Shown here: piece by piece, positions 8,960 through 17,782 of the stretch
Layout of the letters: each line of letters begins with the position of its first letter
Position numbering within the stretch: position 1 is the stretch's first letter
Source of the DNA: Marinitenerispora sediminis
GTDB taxonomy: Bacteria; Actinomycetota; Actinomycetes; Streptosporangiales; Streptosporangiaceae
Length of the DNA: 48,907 nucleotides
NCBI RefSeq assembly: GCF_003336425.1
Contig: NZ_QEIO01000028.1
Coordinates: 1-48,907 of the forward strand
Direction: 5' to 3'
Made by a program: the position numbers and the translations under genes
The notes under the pieces: generated by a model
Seen by the model: only the letters and a program-made list of their open reading frames with translations
Databases searched by the model: none
Told to the model about the DNA's origin: nothing

Positions 8960-9074
8960 ACGGTCCATTCGAGTGGTCGATTCGCGTGTCGCGCGTCACG
9001 TTCTGACCGGCCGGTAGCCGGATCCCGGCCGGGCGGTGACGCCGCCGCGCCGGCCGCGGTGCCACCCTGGAGAC

Positions 9075-10376
9075 GTGATCATCGACCCCGCTGAGCTGAC
9101 ACCACCGCCCACCGGTGCCGACGGCGCCGCCGACCGCCGTCCCCGGGACCGCGGGCCCGCGGACGGGTGCGCGGCGGAGTCCGGCGACTCCGCCGCGGAC
9201 GCCGTGCGGGCCGAGACGGTGCGCCGGCTGGAGCGCTCCATGGGAGCGCTCGGCACCGCGGCGGTGGCGCGCATGGAGCGGAGGCTCTCGTGGTTCCGCA
9301 CCATGTCCGCCGAGGACCGCTCGTGGGTCGGCCTGGTGGCGCAGTCCGGCGTGGCGGCCTTCGTGGACTGGTTCAAGAACGCCAACCGCGGCCGCCCGGC
9401 GATCACCGTCGAGGTCTTCGGGACCGCGCCGCGCGAGCTCACCCGGTCGGTGTCGCTGCAGCAGACCGTCGAGATGATCCGCATCATGATCGAGGTGGTG
9501 GAGAACCAGGTCGACGGTCTCGCCGCGCCCGGTGGCGAGCAGCAGCTGCGCGAGGCCGTGCTCCGCTACACCCGCGAGGTGGCGTTCAGCTCCGCCCGGG
9601 TCTACGCGCGGGCCGCTGAGGCCCGCGGCGCCTGGGACGCCAGGCTGGAGGCGCTGATCGTCGACGCGCTGCTGCACGGCGACCGCGAGGAGGGGCTGCA
9701 CACCTGGGGGTCCGCGCTGGGCTGGTCGCGCACCCCGGTGCTCGCCATCGCCGGGCAGGTGGCCGAAGGCGAGGGCGACGCGATGCTCGACGAGGTCCGC
9801 GCGCTGGCCCGGCGCGCCGGCCACGACGTGCTGGCCGGGACGCAGGGCGAGCGCGTGGTCGTGGTCATCGGGCTCGGCGAGCAGCACGGCTCCGATCCGA
9901 TGGCGGCCGCGGCCCCGCTGGCCGGGCTGTTCGGCGCCGGGCCGGTCGTGGTGGGGCCGCCCGTCCCCGACCTCCCCTCGGCCGGGCGCTCGGCGGGCGC
10001 CGCGATCAGCGGCCTGCGGGCCGCGCCGGCCTGGCCGGACGCCCCCCGGCCGGTGTCGGCGGAGGACCTGCTGCCCGAGCGCGCCCTCGACGGCGACCCC
10101 GCCGCCCGCAGACGGCTGGTCGAGGATGTCTACCGGCCGCTGCGGCGGGCCGGTTCGCCGCTGCTGGACACCCTCGCGGTGTACCTGGAGCACGCCGCGT
10201 CGCTGGAGGCGACCGCGCGCATGCTCTTCGTGCATCCGAACACGGTGCGTTACCGCCTCGGGCGCATCGCCGACCTCACGGGGTTCGCGCCGGCGGACGG
10301 CCGCGGCTCCTTCGTGCTGCGGGTCGCGATGGCGCTGGGCCGCCTGGCCGAGCGCGACGGACCCGCGCCGGGCTAG
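9075..10376 (+). CDS. PucR-type helix-turn-helix regulator, FasR/MabR-like
   Basis: Likely regulator of the fatty acid operon. Homologous in layout to Streptomyces FasR and mycobacterial MabR: N-terminal segment with RSWVGLVAQSGVAAFVDWF, a central sensor-like region, and a C-terminal PucR HTH (LLDTLAVYLEHAASLEATARMLFVHPNTVRYRLGRIADLTG). Here it is divergent from fabD, whereas in Streptomyces and mycobacteria the regulator lies upstream in the same direction. Start uncertain: GTG at 9075 (GGAG only 2 nt upstream) or GTG at 9036; a leaderless transcript is possible. Confidence 0.88.
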   Translation: MIIDPAELTPPPTGADGAADRRPRDRGPADGCAAESGDSAADAVRAETVRRLERSMGALGTAAVARMERRLSWFRTMSAEDRSWVGLVAQSGVAAFVDWFKNANRGRPAITVEVFGTAPRELTRSVSLQQTVEMIRIMIEVVENQVDGLAAPGGEQQLREAVLRYTREVAFSSARVYARAAEARGAWDARLEALIVDALLHGDREEGLHTWGSALGWSRTPVLAIAGQVAEGEGDAMLDEVRALARRAGHDVLAGTQGERVVVVIGLGEQHGSDPMAAAAPLAGLFGAGPVVVGPPVPDLPSAGRSAGAAISGLRAAPAWPDAPRPVSAEDLLPERALDGDPAARRRLVEDVYRPLRRAGSPLLDTLAVYLEHAASLEATARMLFVHPNTVRYRLGRIADLTGFAPADGRGSFVLRVAMALGRLAERDGPAPG

Positions 10377-10709
10377 TCGTCCGCCGCCCCCGGAACCCGG
10401 TGGCGGCGCGGTCCGTTGTCCCGGGCGGGAAGCGGCGGCGACGTGCGCCGTCGCCGCTCGGGCCCGGTGCGGGTGCGGGGCCGCGAAACGCCGGTCACCG
10501 GCGGTGAACTTCCGGGGCGCGATGCGCGTCCAGTGGAGGGAGCGGGCCGCGCGCCGCACGGTGGAAACGGGATAACGTGGACCGTGACCGGTTCATCACG
10601 AAGCGTTGCCGAATGGGGTTGTTCGGTGACATTGGGTCGCGAGTGTCAACAGGTCGAATCGGGGGAGGTCCCCCGGTGCAACTGCACATCGCTCGGGGTT
10701 GGGGGTGCC
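10377..10709. other. Intergenic region, no gene seen
   Basis: About 330 bp between the regulator and the next gene. The first part is plain GC-rich sequence with a near-palindrome around 10490-10504; from about 10570 it turns less GC-rich, with TGACA and TGTCA half sites spaced 12 nt apart near 10625-10650, so it probably holds the promoter of the membrane-protein gene. No open frame with coding character. Confidence 0.4.
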
Positions 10710-11564
10710 ATGGCTGTGACCGGCGTAAGGAAGCTGTACACGACATTGGTGGAGGCCGTGCGCCGACCCACCATGCTCGGTCAGCTCAGACGCCAGGTCC
10801 TCTTCTTCGTTCCGCTACCGATTCCGCTGTTCGCCGTCCTCGTGCTGGCGCACGGGGGACTGCGCTGGTCCGCCCCCGGCTGGACCATCCTCGTCGCCTT
10901 CTCGGTGGCCGTGGCGGCGCTGCTGCTCGCCTTCGTGGTCCAGCCCACCCCCCTTCCGGAGGGCCTGTCCGCGGAGGCGTCGGTGCGCCGGTCGCTGCAC
11001 CGGTTCCGGCAGATCACCGCGCTGCGCATCGGTCTGGCGCTCACCCCGATCGCGGTCGGCGCGGGCGCCTCCCTGGCCGGCGGGGGGCTGTTCCCCTTCC
11101 TCGCCGCGCTGCTGCTCGCCTGGCCGCAGCTGCTCCTCGCGCTGCCCGGCTACTTCACGGTCTCCCGGGCCCGCAAGGCCATGGAGGCGTGGGGCACCAA
11201 GGCCTACCTGTGGGCCGCGCTCGCCCAGCCCTCCCCGGTGGAGTGGCCGGTGGTGACCCAGCTCGCGCGCCGGATCCGCGCGGCCCGGGCGGCCCGCTCG
11301 GCCGGCGGCACCGCCGGGGCCGGCGCCAGCAGCACGGAGGCCGCCGCCGACTCCGACCGGGAGCCGGAGGGCGTCCTGGGCGACCACGCCGATCTCCCCG
11401 AGCGCTGGGCGGTGCCGGCCAGCGAGCCCCCGCAGCGTCCCGAGATCCTCATCCCGGGGATGTCGGCCACCCCCTCCGCCCGCGCGGTCCAGCGCGGCCG
11501 GAATGCCGCCCGCCGCCGCTCCCGCCGCGACGCGGCGCGGTCGCGGCCGAAGGCGAAGAACTGA
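10710..11564 (+). CDS. Multi-pass membrane protein of unknown function
   Basis: 284 residues. Hydrophobic stretches near residues 30-48 (VLFFVPLPIPLFAVLVLAHGG), 53-72, 108-128 and 132-150 suggest four transmembrane helices. They are followed by a long charged cytoplasmic tail rich in Ala/Arg ending RRRSRRDAARSRPKAKN. I do not recognise a named family beyond small actinobacterial DUF-type membrane proteins. I use the ATG at 10710 because GGGGTTGGGGGTG precedes it and coding character begins there; the upstream open frame is noise. Transcribed away from the regulator and stopped by a strong hairpin. Confidence 0.75.
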   Translation: MAVTGVRKLYTTLVEAVRRPTMLGQLRRQVLFFVPLPIPLFAVLVLAHGGLRWSAPGWTILVAFSVAVAALLLAFVVQPTPLPEGLSAEASVRRSLHRFRQITALRIGLALTPIAVGAGASLAGGGLFPFLAALLLAWPQLLLALPGYFTVSRARKAMEAWGTKAYLWAALAQPSPVEWPVVTQLARRIRAARAARSAGGTAGAGASSTEAAADSDREPEGVLGDHADLPERWAVPASEPPQRPEILIPGMSATPSARAVQRGRNAARRRSRRDAARSRPKAKN

Positions 11565-11584
11565 GCGGAGGGCGGCACGCTCTT

Positions 11585-11629
11585 CGCGGGCGGGCTCCCA
11601 CCGGCGCGGCCGGTGGGAGCCCGCCCGCG
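11585..11629. terminator. Strong bidirectional terminator
   Basis: Perfect 20-bp stem (11585-11604 with 11610-11629), loop CGCGG, between the converging membrane-protein and GntR genes. Confidence 0.88.
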
Positions 11630-11649
11630 TGCGGGGCCGGCGGCCGCGC

Positions 11650-12360
11650 TCATCGGGTGTCCGCCTCCCGCGCGGCGAAGGCGTCCACCAGCTGGCGCTC
11701 GGCGACGTCGAGGTAGTCGGCCAGCCGCTCGGCGGCGCGCTCGGCGGCGCCGTCGCGCAGCAGCAGGTGGATCTCGCGGTTCATGGCCAGGTACGGCTCA
11801 TGGAACTCGCGCGGCGCCGCCATGACGTGGAACACCAGCCGCATCTCCGCCAGCAGCTGGCGCATGACCTCGGCCACCCGCTGGCTCCCGGTGAGCCCGG
11901 CGATCGCCGCGTGGAAGCGCATGTTCGCGGTGCCCAGGGCCTTCCAGTCGGCCGCCGCGGCGGCCCTCTCGCCCTCGCGCACCGCCGCGCCCACCGCGTC
12001 GAGCGCCCCGGGCGGCGCCTGCGCCGCCGCGCGCACCGCCGACAGCTCCAGGGCCCGGCGCACCCGGTACAGGTCGATCACGTCGGCCACGGTCGGCTTC
12101 GCCACCGAGACGCCGTGGTGCGGCCTGCGCACGAGCAGCCGCTCGTGGACGAGCAGCAGGAACGCCTCGCGCAGCGTGTTGCGTGAGACCCCGAGGCGGG
12201 TGAAGAGCTCCTTCTCCGAGAGGCGGGTGCCCGGGGCGAGCGCCCCGTCGATGATCTGGCCGCGCAGCGCCTCGGCGACCAGCTCCGCGGTGCTCGGCGG
12301 CCGCTCCAGCTCCGCCCGGTCACCGGCCAGCCGCTCGACCCCGTCCTGCGCCACGGTCAC
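11650..12360 (-). CDS. GntR-family regulator, FadR subfamily (FCD domain)
   Basis: DNA-binding repressor of 236 residues. N-terminal winged HTH (about residues 20-85) shows VAEALRGQIIDGALAPGTRL and RLGVSRNTLREAFLLL; the C-terminal all-helical FCD ligand domain has the expected RFHAAIAGLTGS, FHVMA and NREIHLLL histidines that usually hold a metal. Start GTG at 12360 has GGAG 5 nt upstream; the open frame further upstream is intergenic. Divergent from the Nramp-pxpABC operon, with two palindromes in the shared region, so it probably represses that operon until a substrate such as 5-oxoproline binds (inference). Confidence 0.88.
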   Translation of the reverse strand: MTVAQDGVERLAGDRAELERPPSTAELVAEALRGQIIDGALAPGTRLSEKELFTRLGVSRNTLREAFLLLVHERLLVRRPHHGVSVAKPTVADVIDLYRVRRALELSAVRAAAQAPPGALDAVGAAVREGERAAAAADWKALGTANMRFHAAIAGLTGSQRVAEVMRQLLAEMRLVFHVMAAPREFHEPYLAMNREIHLLLRDGAAERAAERLADYLDVAERQLVDAFAAREADTR

Positions 12361-12504
12361 GTCCACTCCATCCGCCGATCCGCTTCGCCCACCATTCTGG
12401 GGGATCCCCCGCGCAGTGCGACGGTGCGGTCGCTGTCGGCGGCCCGCCGCGGCGAACACCGAGGTGGAGCCGGTAGCGGAAACACAGTTGTAACCGGCGA
12501 GGGC

Positions 12505-12551
12505 TTGCCGTATTTCAGGATTGTTCAACAATAGGACGAGACAACGTTGTC
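12505..12551 (+). promoter_or_regulatory. Promoter/operator region of the Nramp-pxpABC operon
   Basis: Contains ATTGTTCAACAAT (12520-12532), whose core TTGTTCAACAA fits the FadR-subfamily consensus TNGTNNNACNA exactly. A second palindrome, GACAACGTTGTC, lies at 12540-12551. A possible -35 TTGCCG (12505-12510) is 17 bp from ACAATA, so the first palindrome would cover the -10. Probable binding sites for the divergent GntR protein. Confidence 0.65.
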
Positions 12552-12589
12552 GACCATCCGAACGTCGCCCCTCCCCGATCGAGGCCAGC

Positions 12590-13825
12590 ATGAGTGAGTC
12601 CCCAGCCTCCGGCACCTCCACCGCCGCAGCGTCCCGCACCCGCCGCGGCACCCTGCTCGGCGCGATGTTCCTCATGGCCACCAGCGCCATCGGTCCCGGT
12701 TTCATCACCCAGACCACCAACTTCACCGCGCAGCTCGGCGCCGCCTTCGCCTTCGCCATCCTCGTGTCGATCGTCGTGGACATCGCCGTCCAGCTGAACC
12801 TGTGGCGGGTGATCGGCGTCGCCGGCGTGCACGCCCAGGACCTCGCCAACCGGGTGCTGCCCGGCGCCGGCTACCTCCTCGCCGCCCTGATCGTCTTCGG
12901 CGGCCTCGTCTTCAACGTCGGTAACATCGCCGGTACCGCGCTCGGCCTCGACGCGCTGTTCGGGCTGGAGGTGAAGATCGGCGGCGCCGTCTCGGCGCTG
13001 ATCGCCATCGGCATCCTCGCCAGCCGGCGGGCCGGCGTCGCCATGGACCGCATCATCGTGGTGCTCGGCGTGCTGATGATCGTCCTGACGCTGTACGTCG
13101 CGGTGGTCTCCGGACCGCCGGTCGGCGAGGCGCTGCGCCAGTCCGTGCTCCCGGACGAGATCGGCTGGGTCGCGATCGTCACCATCATCGGCGGCACCGT
13201 CGGCGGCTACATCAGCTACTCGGGCGCGCACCGCCTCGTCGACACCGGGGTCAAGGGCCCCGAGAACGTGGGCGCCATCAGCCGCGCGTCGGTGACCGGA
13301 GTCATCGTCACCGCCGTCATGCGGGTGCTGCTCTTCCTCGCCGTGCTCGGCGTGGTCGCGGGCGGGGTGGACCTGCTCACGGCCGAGAACCCGCCGGCGG
13401 CGGCCTTCGCGGCGGCGGCCGGCGAGGTCGGCCTGCGGCTGTTCGGCGTGATCATCTGGGCGGCCGCGATCAGCTCGGTGATCGGCGCCTCCTACACCTC
13501 GGTGTCCTTCGTCGCCGGCTTCTCCCCGTGGCTGACCCGCAACCGCGGCTGGCTGGTGACCGGCTTCATCGCCCTGTCCACGGTGATCTACCTGGCGCTC
13601 GGCCAGGCCCCCGCCACCCTGCTCATCCTGGCCGGGGCCCTGAACGGGCTCATCCTCCCGGTGGGTATGGGCATCATGCTGTGGGTCGCGGCGCGCCGCT
13701 CGCACGACCTCCTGCACGGTTACCGCTACCCGGTCTGGCTGCTGGGGATCGGCGTGTCCGCCTGGCTGCTGACCATCTACATCGCGTGGCAGTCGCTGTC
13801 CGGCATCGCCGCGCTGTGGCAGTGA
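12590..13825 (+). CDS. Nramp-superfamily permease, non-canonical (YcsG-like)
   Basis: 411-residue integral membrane protein with about 11 hydrophobic segments and the Nramp/APC fold signature. Canonical Nramp metal sites are absent: TM1 reads SAIGPGFITQTTNF where metal transporters have DPGN, and TM6 reads GGYISYSGAHRL where they have MPH. So divalent-metal transport is doubtful. The Bacillus subtilis pxp locus has the related YcsG at the same place, and the genes here run straight into pxpABC, so uptake of 5-oxoproline or a related acid is a reasonable inference. ATG 12590 chosen because the peptide before it lies in the operator region. Confidence 0.8.
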   Translation: MSESPASGTSTAAASRTRRGTLLGAMFLMATSAIGPGFITQTTNFTAQLGAAFAFAILVSIVVDIAVQLNLWRVIGVAGVHAQDLANRVLPGAGYLLAALIVFGGLVFNVGNIAGTALGLDALFGLEVKIGGAVSALIAIGILASRRAGVAMDRIIVVLGVLMIVLTLYVAVVSGPPVGEALRQSVLPDEIGWVAIVTIIGGTVGGYISYSGAHRLVDTGVKGPENVGAISRASVTGVIVTAVMRVLLFLAVLGVVAGGVDLLTAENPPAAAFAAAAGEVGLRLFGVIIWAAAISSVIGASYTSVSFVAGFSPWLTRNRGWLVTGFIALSTVIYLALGQAPATLLILAGALNGLILPVGMGIMLWVAARRSHDLLHGYRYPVWLLGIGVSAWLLTIYIAWQSLSGIAALWQ

Positions 13826-13885
13826 CAACCGAACCGTCGCCCCGGCGGGCGGGCCGACTCCCCGCCGGGAGGAGAGGAGCGACAC

Positions 13886-14692
13886 ATGCGCATTGACCTC
13901 AACTCCGACCTCGGAGAGAGCTACGGCAACTGGGAGTTGGGGGACGACGCGGCGCTGCTGGCCATTGTCACCAGCGCGAACGTCGCGTGCGGCTTCCACG
14001 CGGGCGACCCCACGGTGCTGCGCCGGACGTGCGACCAGGCCGTCGAGGACGGGGTGGTCATCGGAGCGCAGGTCGGCTACCGCGACCTCGCGGGCTTCGG
14101 CCGCCGGTTCATCGACATGGACCCCGCGGAACTGACCAACGAGGTCCTCTACCAGATCGGCGCCCTGGACTCCTTCGCGCGCGTCGCGGGGGACCGTGTC
14201 CGTTACGTCAAACCGCACGGCGCGCTGTACAACGCCATCGTGCACCACGAGGAGCAGGCCGCGGCGGTGGTCGAGGCGGTCCGGCTGTACGACGCGCGGC
14301 TCCCGGTGCTCGGATTGCCGGGTTCGGTGTGGCTGCGCCTCGCGGCGGAGGCCGGTCTGACCGTGGTGCGCGAGGCGTTCGCCGACCGCGCCTACACCCC
14401 GCAGGGCACGCTCGTGCCCCGCCGGCACCCCGGAGCGGTGCTGCACGATCCCAGCGAGGTGGCGGAACGCTGCCTGCGCATGGTGCGCGGCGAGCCCATC
14501 ACGGCTTCGGACGGCTCGCGGTTGCACATCGAGGCCGAGTCCATCTGCGTGCATGGGGACAGCCCGGGAGCGGTCCGCATGGCACGCGCGGTGGCCGACC
14601 GGCTGAGCGCGGCCGGCGTCGACCTCGCGGCTTTCGCCGCTCCCGAGCGCACCGGCCTGGAGGGCAGCCGTGTTCATCCGGACGTGCGGTGA
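13886..14692 (+). CDS. pxpA: 5-oxoprolinase subunit A (LamB/YcsF family)
   Basis: Subunit of the ATP-dependent prokaryotic 5-oxoprolinase that opens pyroglutamate to L-glutamate. Diagnostic N terminus [21 protein letters not shown] and [19 protein letters not shown], then [11 protein letters not shown] and the [16 protein letters not shown] block. 268 residues, normal for PxpA. Strong ribosome site (GGGAGGAGAGGAG) before ATG 13886. Overlaps pxpB by 23 bp. Confidence 0.95.
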   Translation: MRIDLNSDLGESYGNWELGDDAALLAIVTSANVACGFHAGDPTVLRRTCDQAVEDGVVIGAQVGYRDLAGFGRRFIDMDPAELTNEVLYQIGALDSFARVAGDRVRYVKPHGALYNAIVHHEEQAAAVVEAVRLYDARLPVLGLPGSVWLRLAAEAGLTVVREAFADRAYTPQGTLVPRRHPGAVLHDPSEVAERCLRMVRGEPITASDGSRLHIEAESICVHGDSPGAVRMARAVADRLSAAGVDLAAFAAPERTGLEGSRVHPDVR

Positions 14693-15278
14693 CCACGGCC
14701 TGCTGGTCGAGGTTGACGGGCTCGACGACGTGCTCGCGCTGCAGGCCGCCCTGTACGCCGACCTGCCGCCGGGTGTCACGGAGATCGTCCCCGCCGCCCG
14801 GACCGTGCTGGTGCGGATCCAGCCGGAGACGACCGACATCACGGCACTGGCGGCGGCGATCCGCGGCCTGCGGCCGAGCCGGCGGCGGCACGGCGACGCG
14901 GGAGAGGTGCGGATACCGGTCCAGTACGACGGCGCCGACCTCGTCGACGTGGCACGCCACACGGGCATGACCGAGCACGAGATCGTCGAGGCGCACACCC
15001 GTGCCTCCTGGACCGTGGCCTTCTGCGGCTTCGCCCCCGGTTTCGGCTACTTGGTCGGCGACGACCCGCGGCTGCACGTGCCGCGCCGTTCGGAGTCGCG
15101 CACCCGGGTCCCGGCCGGGGCGGTGGCGCTGGCCGGCGAGTTCACCGGGGTGTACCCGCGTCAGTCGCCCGGCGGCTGGCAGCTTATCGGGAGCACCGAC
15201 GTGGCGGTCTGGGACCTTGAGCGGGACCCTCCCGGCCTGCTCCGCCCCGGCGTGCGGGTGAGGTTCGTGGCGGTATGA
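14670..15278 (+). CDS. pxpB: 5-oxoprolinase subunit B (KipI family)
   Basis: 202 residues with the KipI/carboxyltransferase C-D pattern: [14 protein letters not shown] at the start, then [58 protein letters not shown]. Acts as a heteromer with PxpA and PxpC. GTG start at 14670 lies inside pxpA, so translation is probably coupled. In Bacillus the homologue also inhibits histidine kinase KinA; nothing here says whether that applies. Confidence 0.94.
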   Translation: MFIRTCGDHGLLVEVDGLDDVLALQAALYADLPPGVTEIVPAARTVLVRIQPETTDITALAAAIRGLRPSRRRHGDAGEVRIPVQYDGADLVDVARHTGMTEHEIVEAHTRASWTVAFCGFAPGFGYLVGDDPRLHVPRRSESRTRVPAGAVALAGEFTGVYPRQSPGGWQLIGSTDVAVWDLERDPPGLLRPGVRVRFVAV

Positions 15279-15331
15279 CGGTCACCATGGGCGCACGACG
15301 GGGTGATCACGACGGAACGGAGGCGGGACCG

Positions 15332-16201
15332 ATGCCGGCGCTGGAGGTGCGGGCGACCGGGATGCTGGCCACCGTGCAGGACACCGGCCGGACGGGGTTC
15401 GCCGCGCTGGGGGTGGGCGCCTCGGGCGCGGCCGACCAGCGGTCCCACGCCCTGGCCAACCGGCTGGTCGCCAATCCGGCGGACGCCGCCACCGTGGAGG
15501 TGACCTTCGGGGGCCTGCGGGTGCGCGCCCGCGGGACGGTCACGGTGGCGGTCACCGGCGCTCCCTGCCCGCTCACCGTGGCCGGCCGCAGCGCCGCCAT
15601 GGACGCGCCGCTGGTGGTGCCGGACGGCGCGGAGCTCAGCCTGGGGGCGCCGGCCCGCGGGCTGCGCAGCTACGTCGCCGTGCGGGGCGGCGTCGCCGTC
15701 GAACCGGTGCTCGGGTCGCGCAGCACCGACATCCTCGCGGGCCTGGGCCCGCCGGTGCTCGCCCCGGGCGCCGTGCTTCCCGTCGGCCCGCCGCCGGCCG
15801 CCTTCCCGAACGTCGATGTCGCCGCCGTGCCCGCGCTCACCGCGGACCTGCTGGTCCTGAGCGCGGTCCCGGGCCCCCGCGACGACTGGTTCCGCCGCGA
15901 GGCGCTGGACACGCTGTTCGCCGCCGAGTACGAGGTGACCAGCCGCAGCGACCGGATCGGGATGCGGCTCGCCGGCCCGGAGCTGCGCCGGGCGCGCTCC
16001 GGGGAGCTGCCGAGCGAGGGCATGGTGCCCGGCTCCGTCCAGGTTCCCCCGGACGGCGAACCGGTGCTCTTCCTCGCCGACCACCCGGTGACCGGCGGCT
16101 ACCCCGTGATCGCGGTCGTCGCGGCCGCGGACCTCCCGCTCGCCGCGCAGGCCCCGCCGGGGATGCGGCTGCGGTTCGTTCGCGCGCGGGCGCGGCGCTG
16201 A
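15332..16201 (+). CDS. pxpC: 5-oxoprolinase subunit C (KipA/biotin-dependent carboxyltransferase family)
   Basis: Third subunit of 5-oxoprolinase. Family motifs: MLATVQDTGRTGFAALGVGASGAAD, VRGGVAVEPVLGSRSTD, SDRIGMRLAGPEL and GEPVLFLADHPVTGGYPVIAVV. I start at ATG 15332 (GGAGG 9 nt upstream, and homologues begin close to LEVRATGMLATVQD). An in-frame ATG at 15275 overlaps the pxpB stop as ATGA and would add 19 residues. Last gene of the operon, followed by a hairpin. Confidence 0.93.
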   Translation: MPALEVRATGMLATVQDTGRTGFAALGVGASGAADQRSHALANRLVANPADAATVEVTFGGLRVRARGTVTVAVTGAPCPLTVAGRSAAMDAPLVVPDGAELSLGAPARGLRSYVAVRGGVAVEPVLGSRSTDILAGLGPPVLAPGAVLPVGPPPAAFPNVDVAAVPALTADLLVLSAVPGPRDDWFRREALDTLFAAEYEVTSRSDRIGMRLAGPELRRARSGELPSEGMVPGSVQVPPDGEPVLFLADHPVTGGYPVIAVVAAADLPLAAQAPPGMRLRFVRARARR

Positions 16202-16214
16202 GCGGCCGAAGGCC

Positions 16215-16237
16215 CCCGCGCGGCCCGAGCGCGCGGG
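16215..16237 (+). terminator. Hairpin after pxpC
   Basis: Arms CCCGCGCG and CGCGCGGG with a 7-nt loop, 14 bp past the pxpC stop and just before the converging nucleotidyltransferase gene. Confidence 0.55.
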
Positions 16238-16259
16238 CGGCCGGCTGCCGCCGGGCCGC

Positions 16260-16883
16260 TCAGGTCCGGCCTCGCTGGTGGAGACGGCCGGTCCACGGAT
16301 GGTCCCCGTAGGCCAGGCTGATGGCTCCGGCCAGCCACCGCCGCTGGCCGGAGCCGAGTACGGGGAGAGCCGCGGCGAGGTCCTGCTCGTCCTTGGGCCG
16401 GGGCCGCTGGGCCTTGTAGAACAGCTGCACCTCGGGGCGGAGGTAGGGGACACCCTCCGGGGAGACGGCTCCCAGGCGGTCGAGGGGGCGCCGTACGCGG
16501 GGGTCTCTCCTGGAGACCCACTCCCGGCCGTCGGCCTCGTCCAGGAGGATCTGGATCCGCCAGGGCTGCGCCGGGCCTGGGCGGCACCAGACGTCGTGGA
16601 CGCCGGCCGGCAGGGTCTCGCCGGCCGCCCAGGGACGGAGGGTGCCGGGCGGGTCGGCCGCCCACCACTCCCATGTGGGCAGCAGCCGCTGGACAGCCAG
16701 CTGGTCGCGTCGGAGCAGCAGGACGTCGATGTCGCCGTGCTCGCGGAAGACGTGACCGACGGCGAGCGCGATGGCGTGGCCGCCGGCGATCCACCAGGGA
16801 ACGCGGGCCGCCGAGAAGAGCGCGGCCACGTCGGATGGGACCGCCGGTTCCCAGGGCCCCCAGGCAGTGTCGGTGCGCCGCAT
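16260..16883 (-). CDS. Nucleotidyltransferase-fold protein (aminoglycoside 2''-adenylyltransferase-like)
   Basis: About 207 residues. The segment WWIAGGHAIALAVGHVFREHGDIDVLLLRRDQL matches the Pol-beta-type nucleotidyltransferase core: a G-G-x-A turn followed by D-x-D (DID) metal ligands, in the arrangement of ANT(2'')/lincosamide transferases. The C half (PEGVPYLRPEVQLFYKAQRPRPKDEQDL) also fits that family, with the typical K-x-Q-R...K-D-x-x-D. Chromosomal homologues are common in actinomycetes and usually of unknown substrate, so resistance should not be assumed. ATG at 16883 preferred over GTG at 16907; no ribosome site decides. Confidence 0.75.
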   Translation of the reverse strand: MRRTDTAWGPWEPAVPSDVAALFSAARVPWWIAGGHAIALAVGHVFREHGDIDVLLLRRDQLAVQRLLPTWEWWAADPPGTLRPWAAGETLPAGVHDVWCRPGPAQPWRIQILLDEADGREWVSRRDPRVRRPLDRLGAVSPEGVPYLRPEVQLFYKAQRPRPKDEQDLAAALPVLGSGQRRWLAGAISLAYGDHPWTGRLHQRGRT

Positions 16884-16969
16884 AGCGGGGAGGCTACCCG
16901 GCCGCACCCGCCTCAGCGCGAGAGGACGGCGGCCGGCACGGCGCCAGGACGGGCATCGCCGCCGCGGGG

Positions 16970-17012
16970 CCGCCGCGGGGCCGGCGCGGCCGGCCGGCGC
17001 TCCCCGCGGCGG
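16970..17012 (-). terminator. Hairpin after the AroM gene
   Basis: Eleven-base arms CCGCCGCGGGG and CCCCGCGGCGG separated by 21 nt that can pair further. Located 34 bp past the AroM stop on the minus strand. Confidence 0.55.
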
Positions 17013-17045
17013 GTGGCGCGGGTGCGCCCGCGGCAGGACCCCTCG

Positions 17046-17729
17046 TCAGACCACCTGGGCGAGCAGGTGCCCCATCGCCAGCCGGGGGACGAGGACCGGG
17101 AGTCCCAGCGCGTCGGCGAGCACCTGCCGGTGCGCGAGGTCGTAGCCCACGCAGTCGAGCAGGCCGATCGCGTCCTCGCCCGGGGAGAGCCGGCCGCGCA
17201 GCTCGGCCGCGACCGCGGCGAAGTCCTCCAGCGCCCCGTAGGGGGAGGCCGCGGCGACCTCGACCCGGGCGGCGGCGGTGCTCCAGCGGCGGGCGAGCGC
17301 CGCGCGCTGGCTCGGAAGGGGGCAGACCACGAGCAGTGTGCGGCCGGCGGCGAGTGCCTGGACGGTGCCGGTGAGCAGCTGCTCGGCGGTCAGCGTGGGC
17401 AGCGGCGCCCGCAGCTCCGGGAAGCTGCCGGTGCACAGCAGCAGGGCCCGCTCCGCGCCGGCGTCGCGCACCCGCTCCAGCGCGGCGTGCAGGTGCGGCA
17501 GCAGCCGGCGGTGCGAGAGCGCGACCTCGGTGCCGTCGCGGAGCCGGGAGGCGAGCTCCTCGTCGCCGGGATCGCCGCTCGGCGCGAGCGCGGCGATCTC
17601 GGCTCCGGACAGCGGGTCCAGCGCGCCGGCCTCGACGATCCGGGCGCCCGGGGGCAGCAGCGCCGCCAGGTCGGGCACGACGTCGTCGCGCGGCGACTGG
17701 CCGATGGTCACGACTCCCAGCTTGGCCAT
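17046..17729 (-). CDS. AroM-family protein (Asp/Glu racemase-like)
   Basis: 227 residues beginning MAKLGVVTIGQSPRDD, the hallmark of AroM (PF07302), a poorly characterised relative of Asp/Glu and hydantoin racemases. Two cysteines sit where the racemase superfamily places its catalytic pair: Cys99 in ALLLCTGSF and Cys193 in GLLDCVGYD. Racemisation or epimerisation of an amino acid or small acid is therefore plausible but unproven. ATG 17729 has GGGAGA upstream; longer open frames run into the IclR gene and are artefacts. Co-directional with the IclR gene (53 bp apart), and opposite a peptide transport/peptidase operon. Confidence 0.85.
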   Translation of the reverse strand: MAKLGVVTIGQSPRDDVVPDLAALLPPGARIVEAGALDPLSGAEIAALAPSGDPGDEELASRLRDGTEVALSHRRLLPHLHAALERVRDAGAERALLLCTGSFPELRAPLPTLTAEQLLTGTVQALAAGRTLLVVCPLPSQRAALARRWSTAAARVEVAAASPYGALEDFAAVAAELRGRLSPGEDAIGLLDCVGYDLAHRQVLADALGLPVLVPRLAMGHLLAQVV

Positions 17730-17782
17730 GGGGATGGGTCTCCCTCTCTCGGGTGGGCGGTGCGGTGCCGGCCGGAGGCGCC

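Noticed and set aside
12515-14998. 827-codon minus-strand open frame opposite the permease and pxpA
   Set aside because: Antisense shadow of well-supported genes.
16260-16883. Aminoglycoside resistance gene
   Set aside because: The fold is right, but chromosomal homologues are common and no resistance context or mobile element is present, so only the fold is reported.
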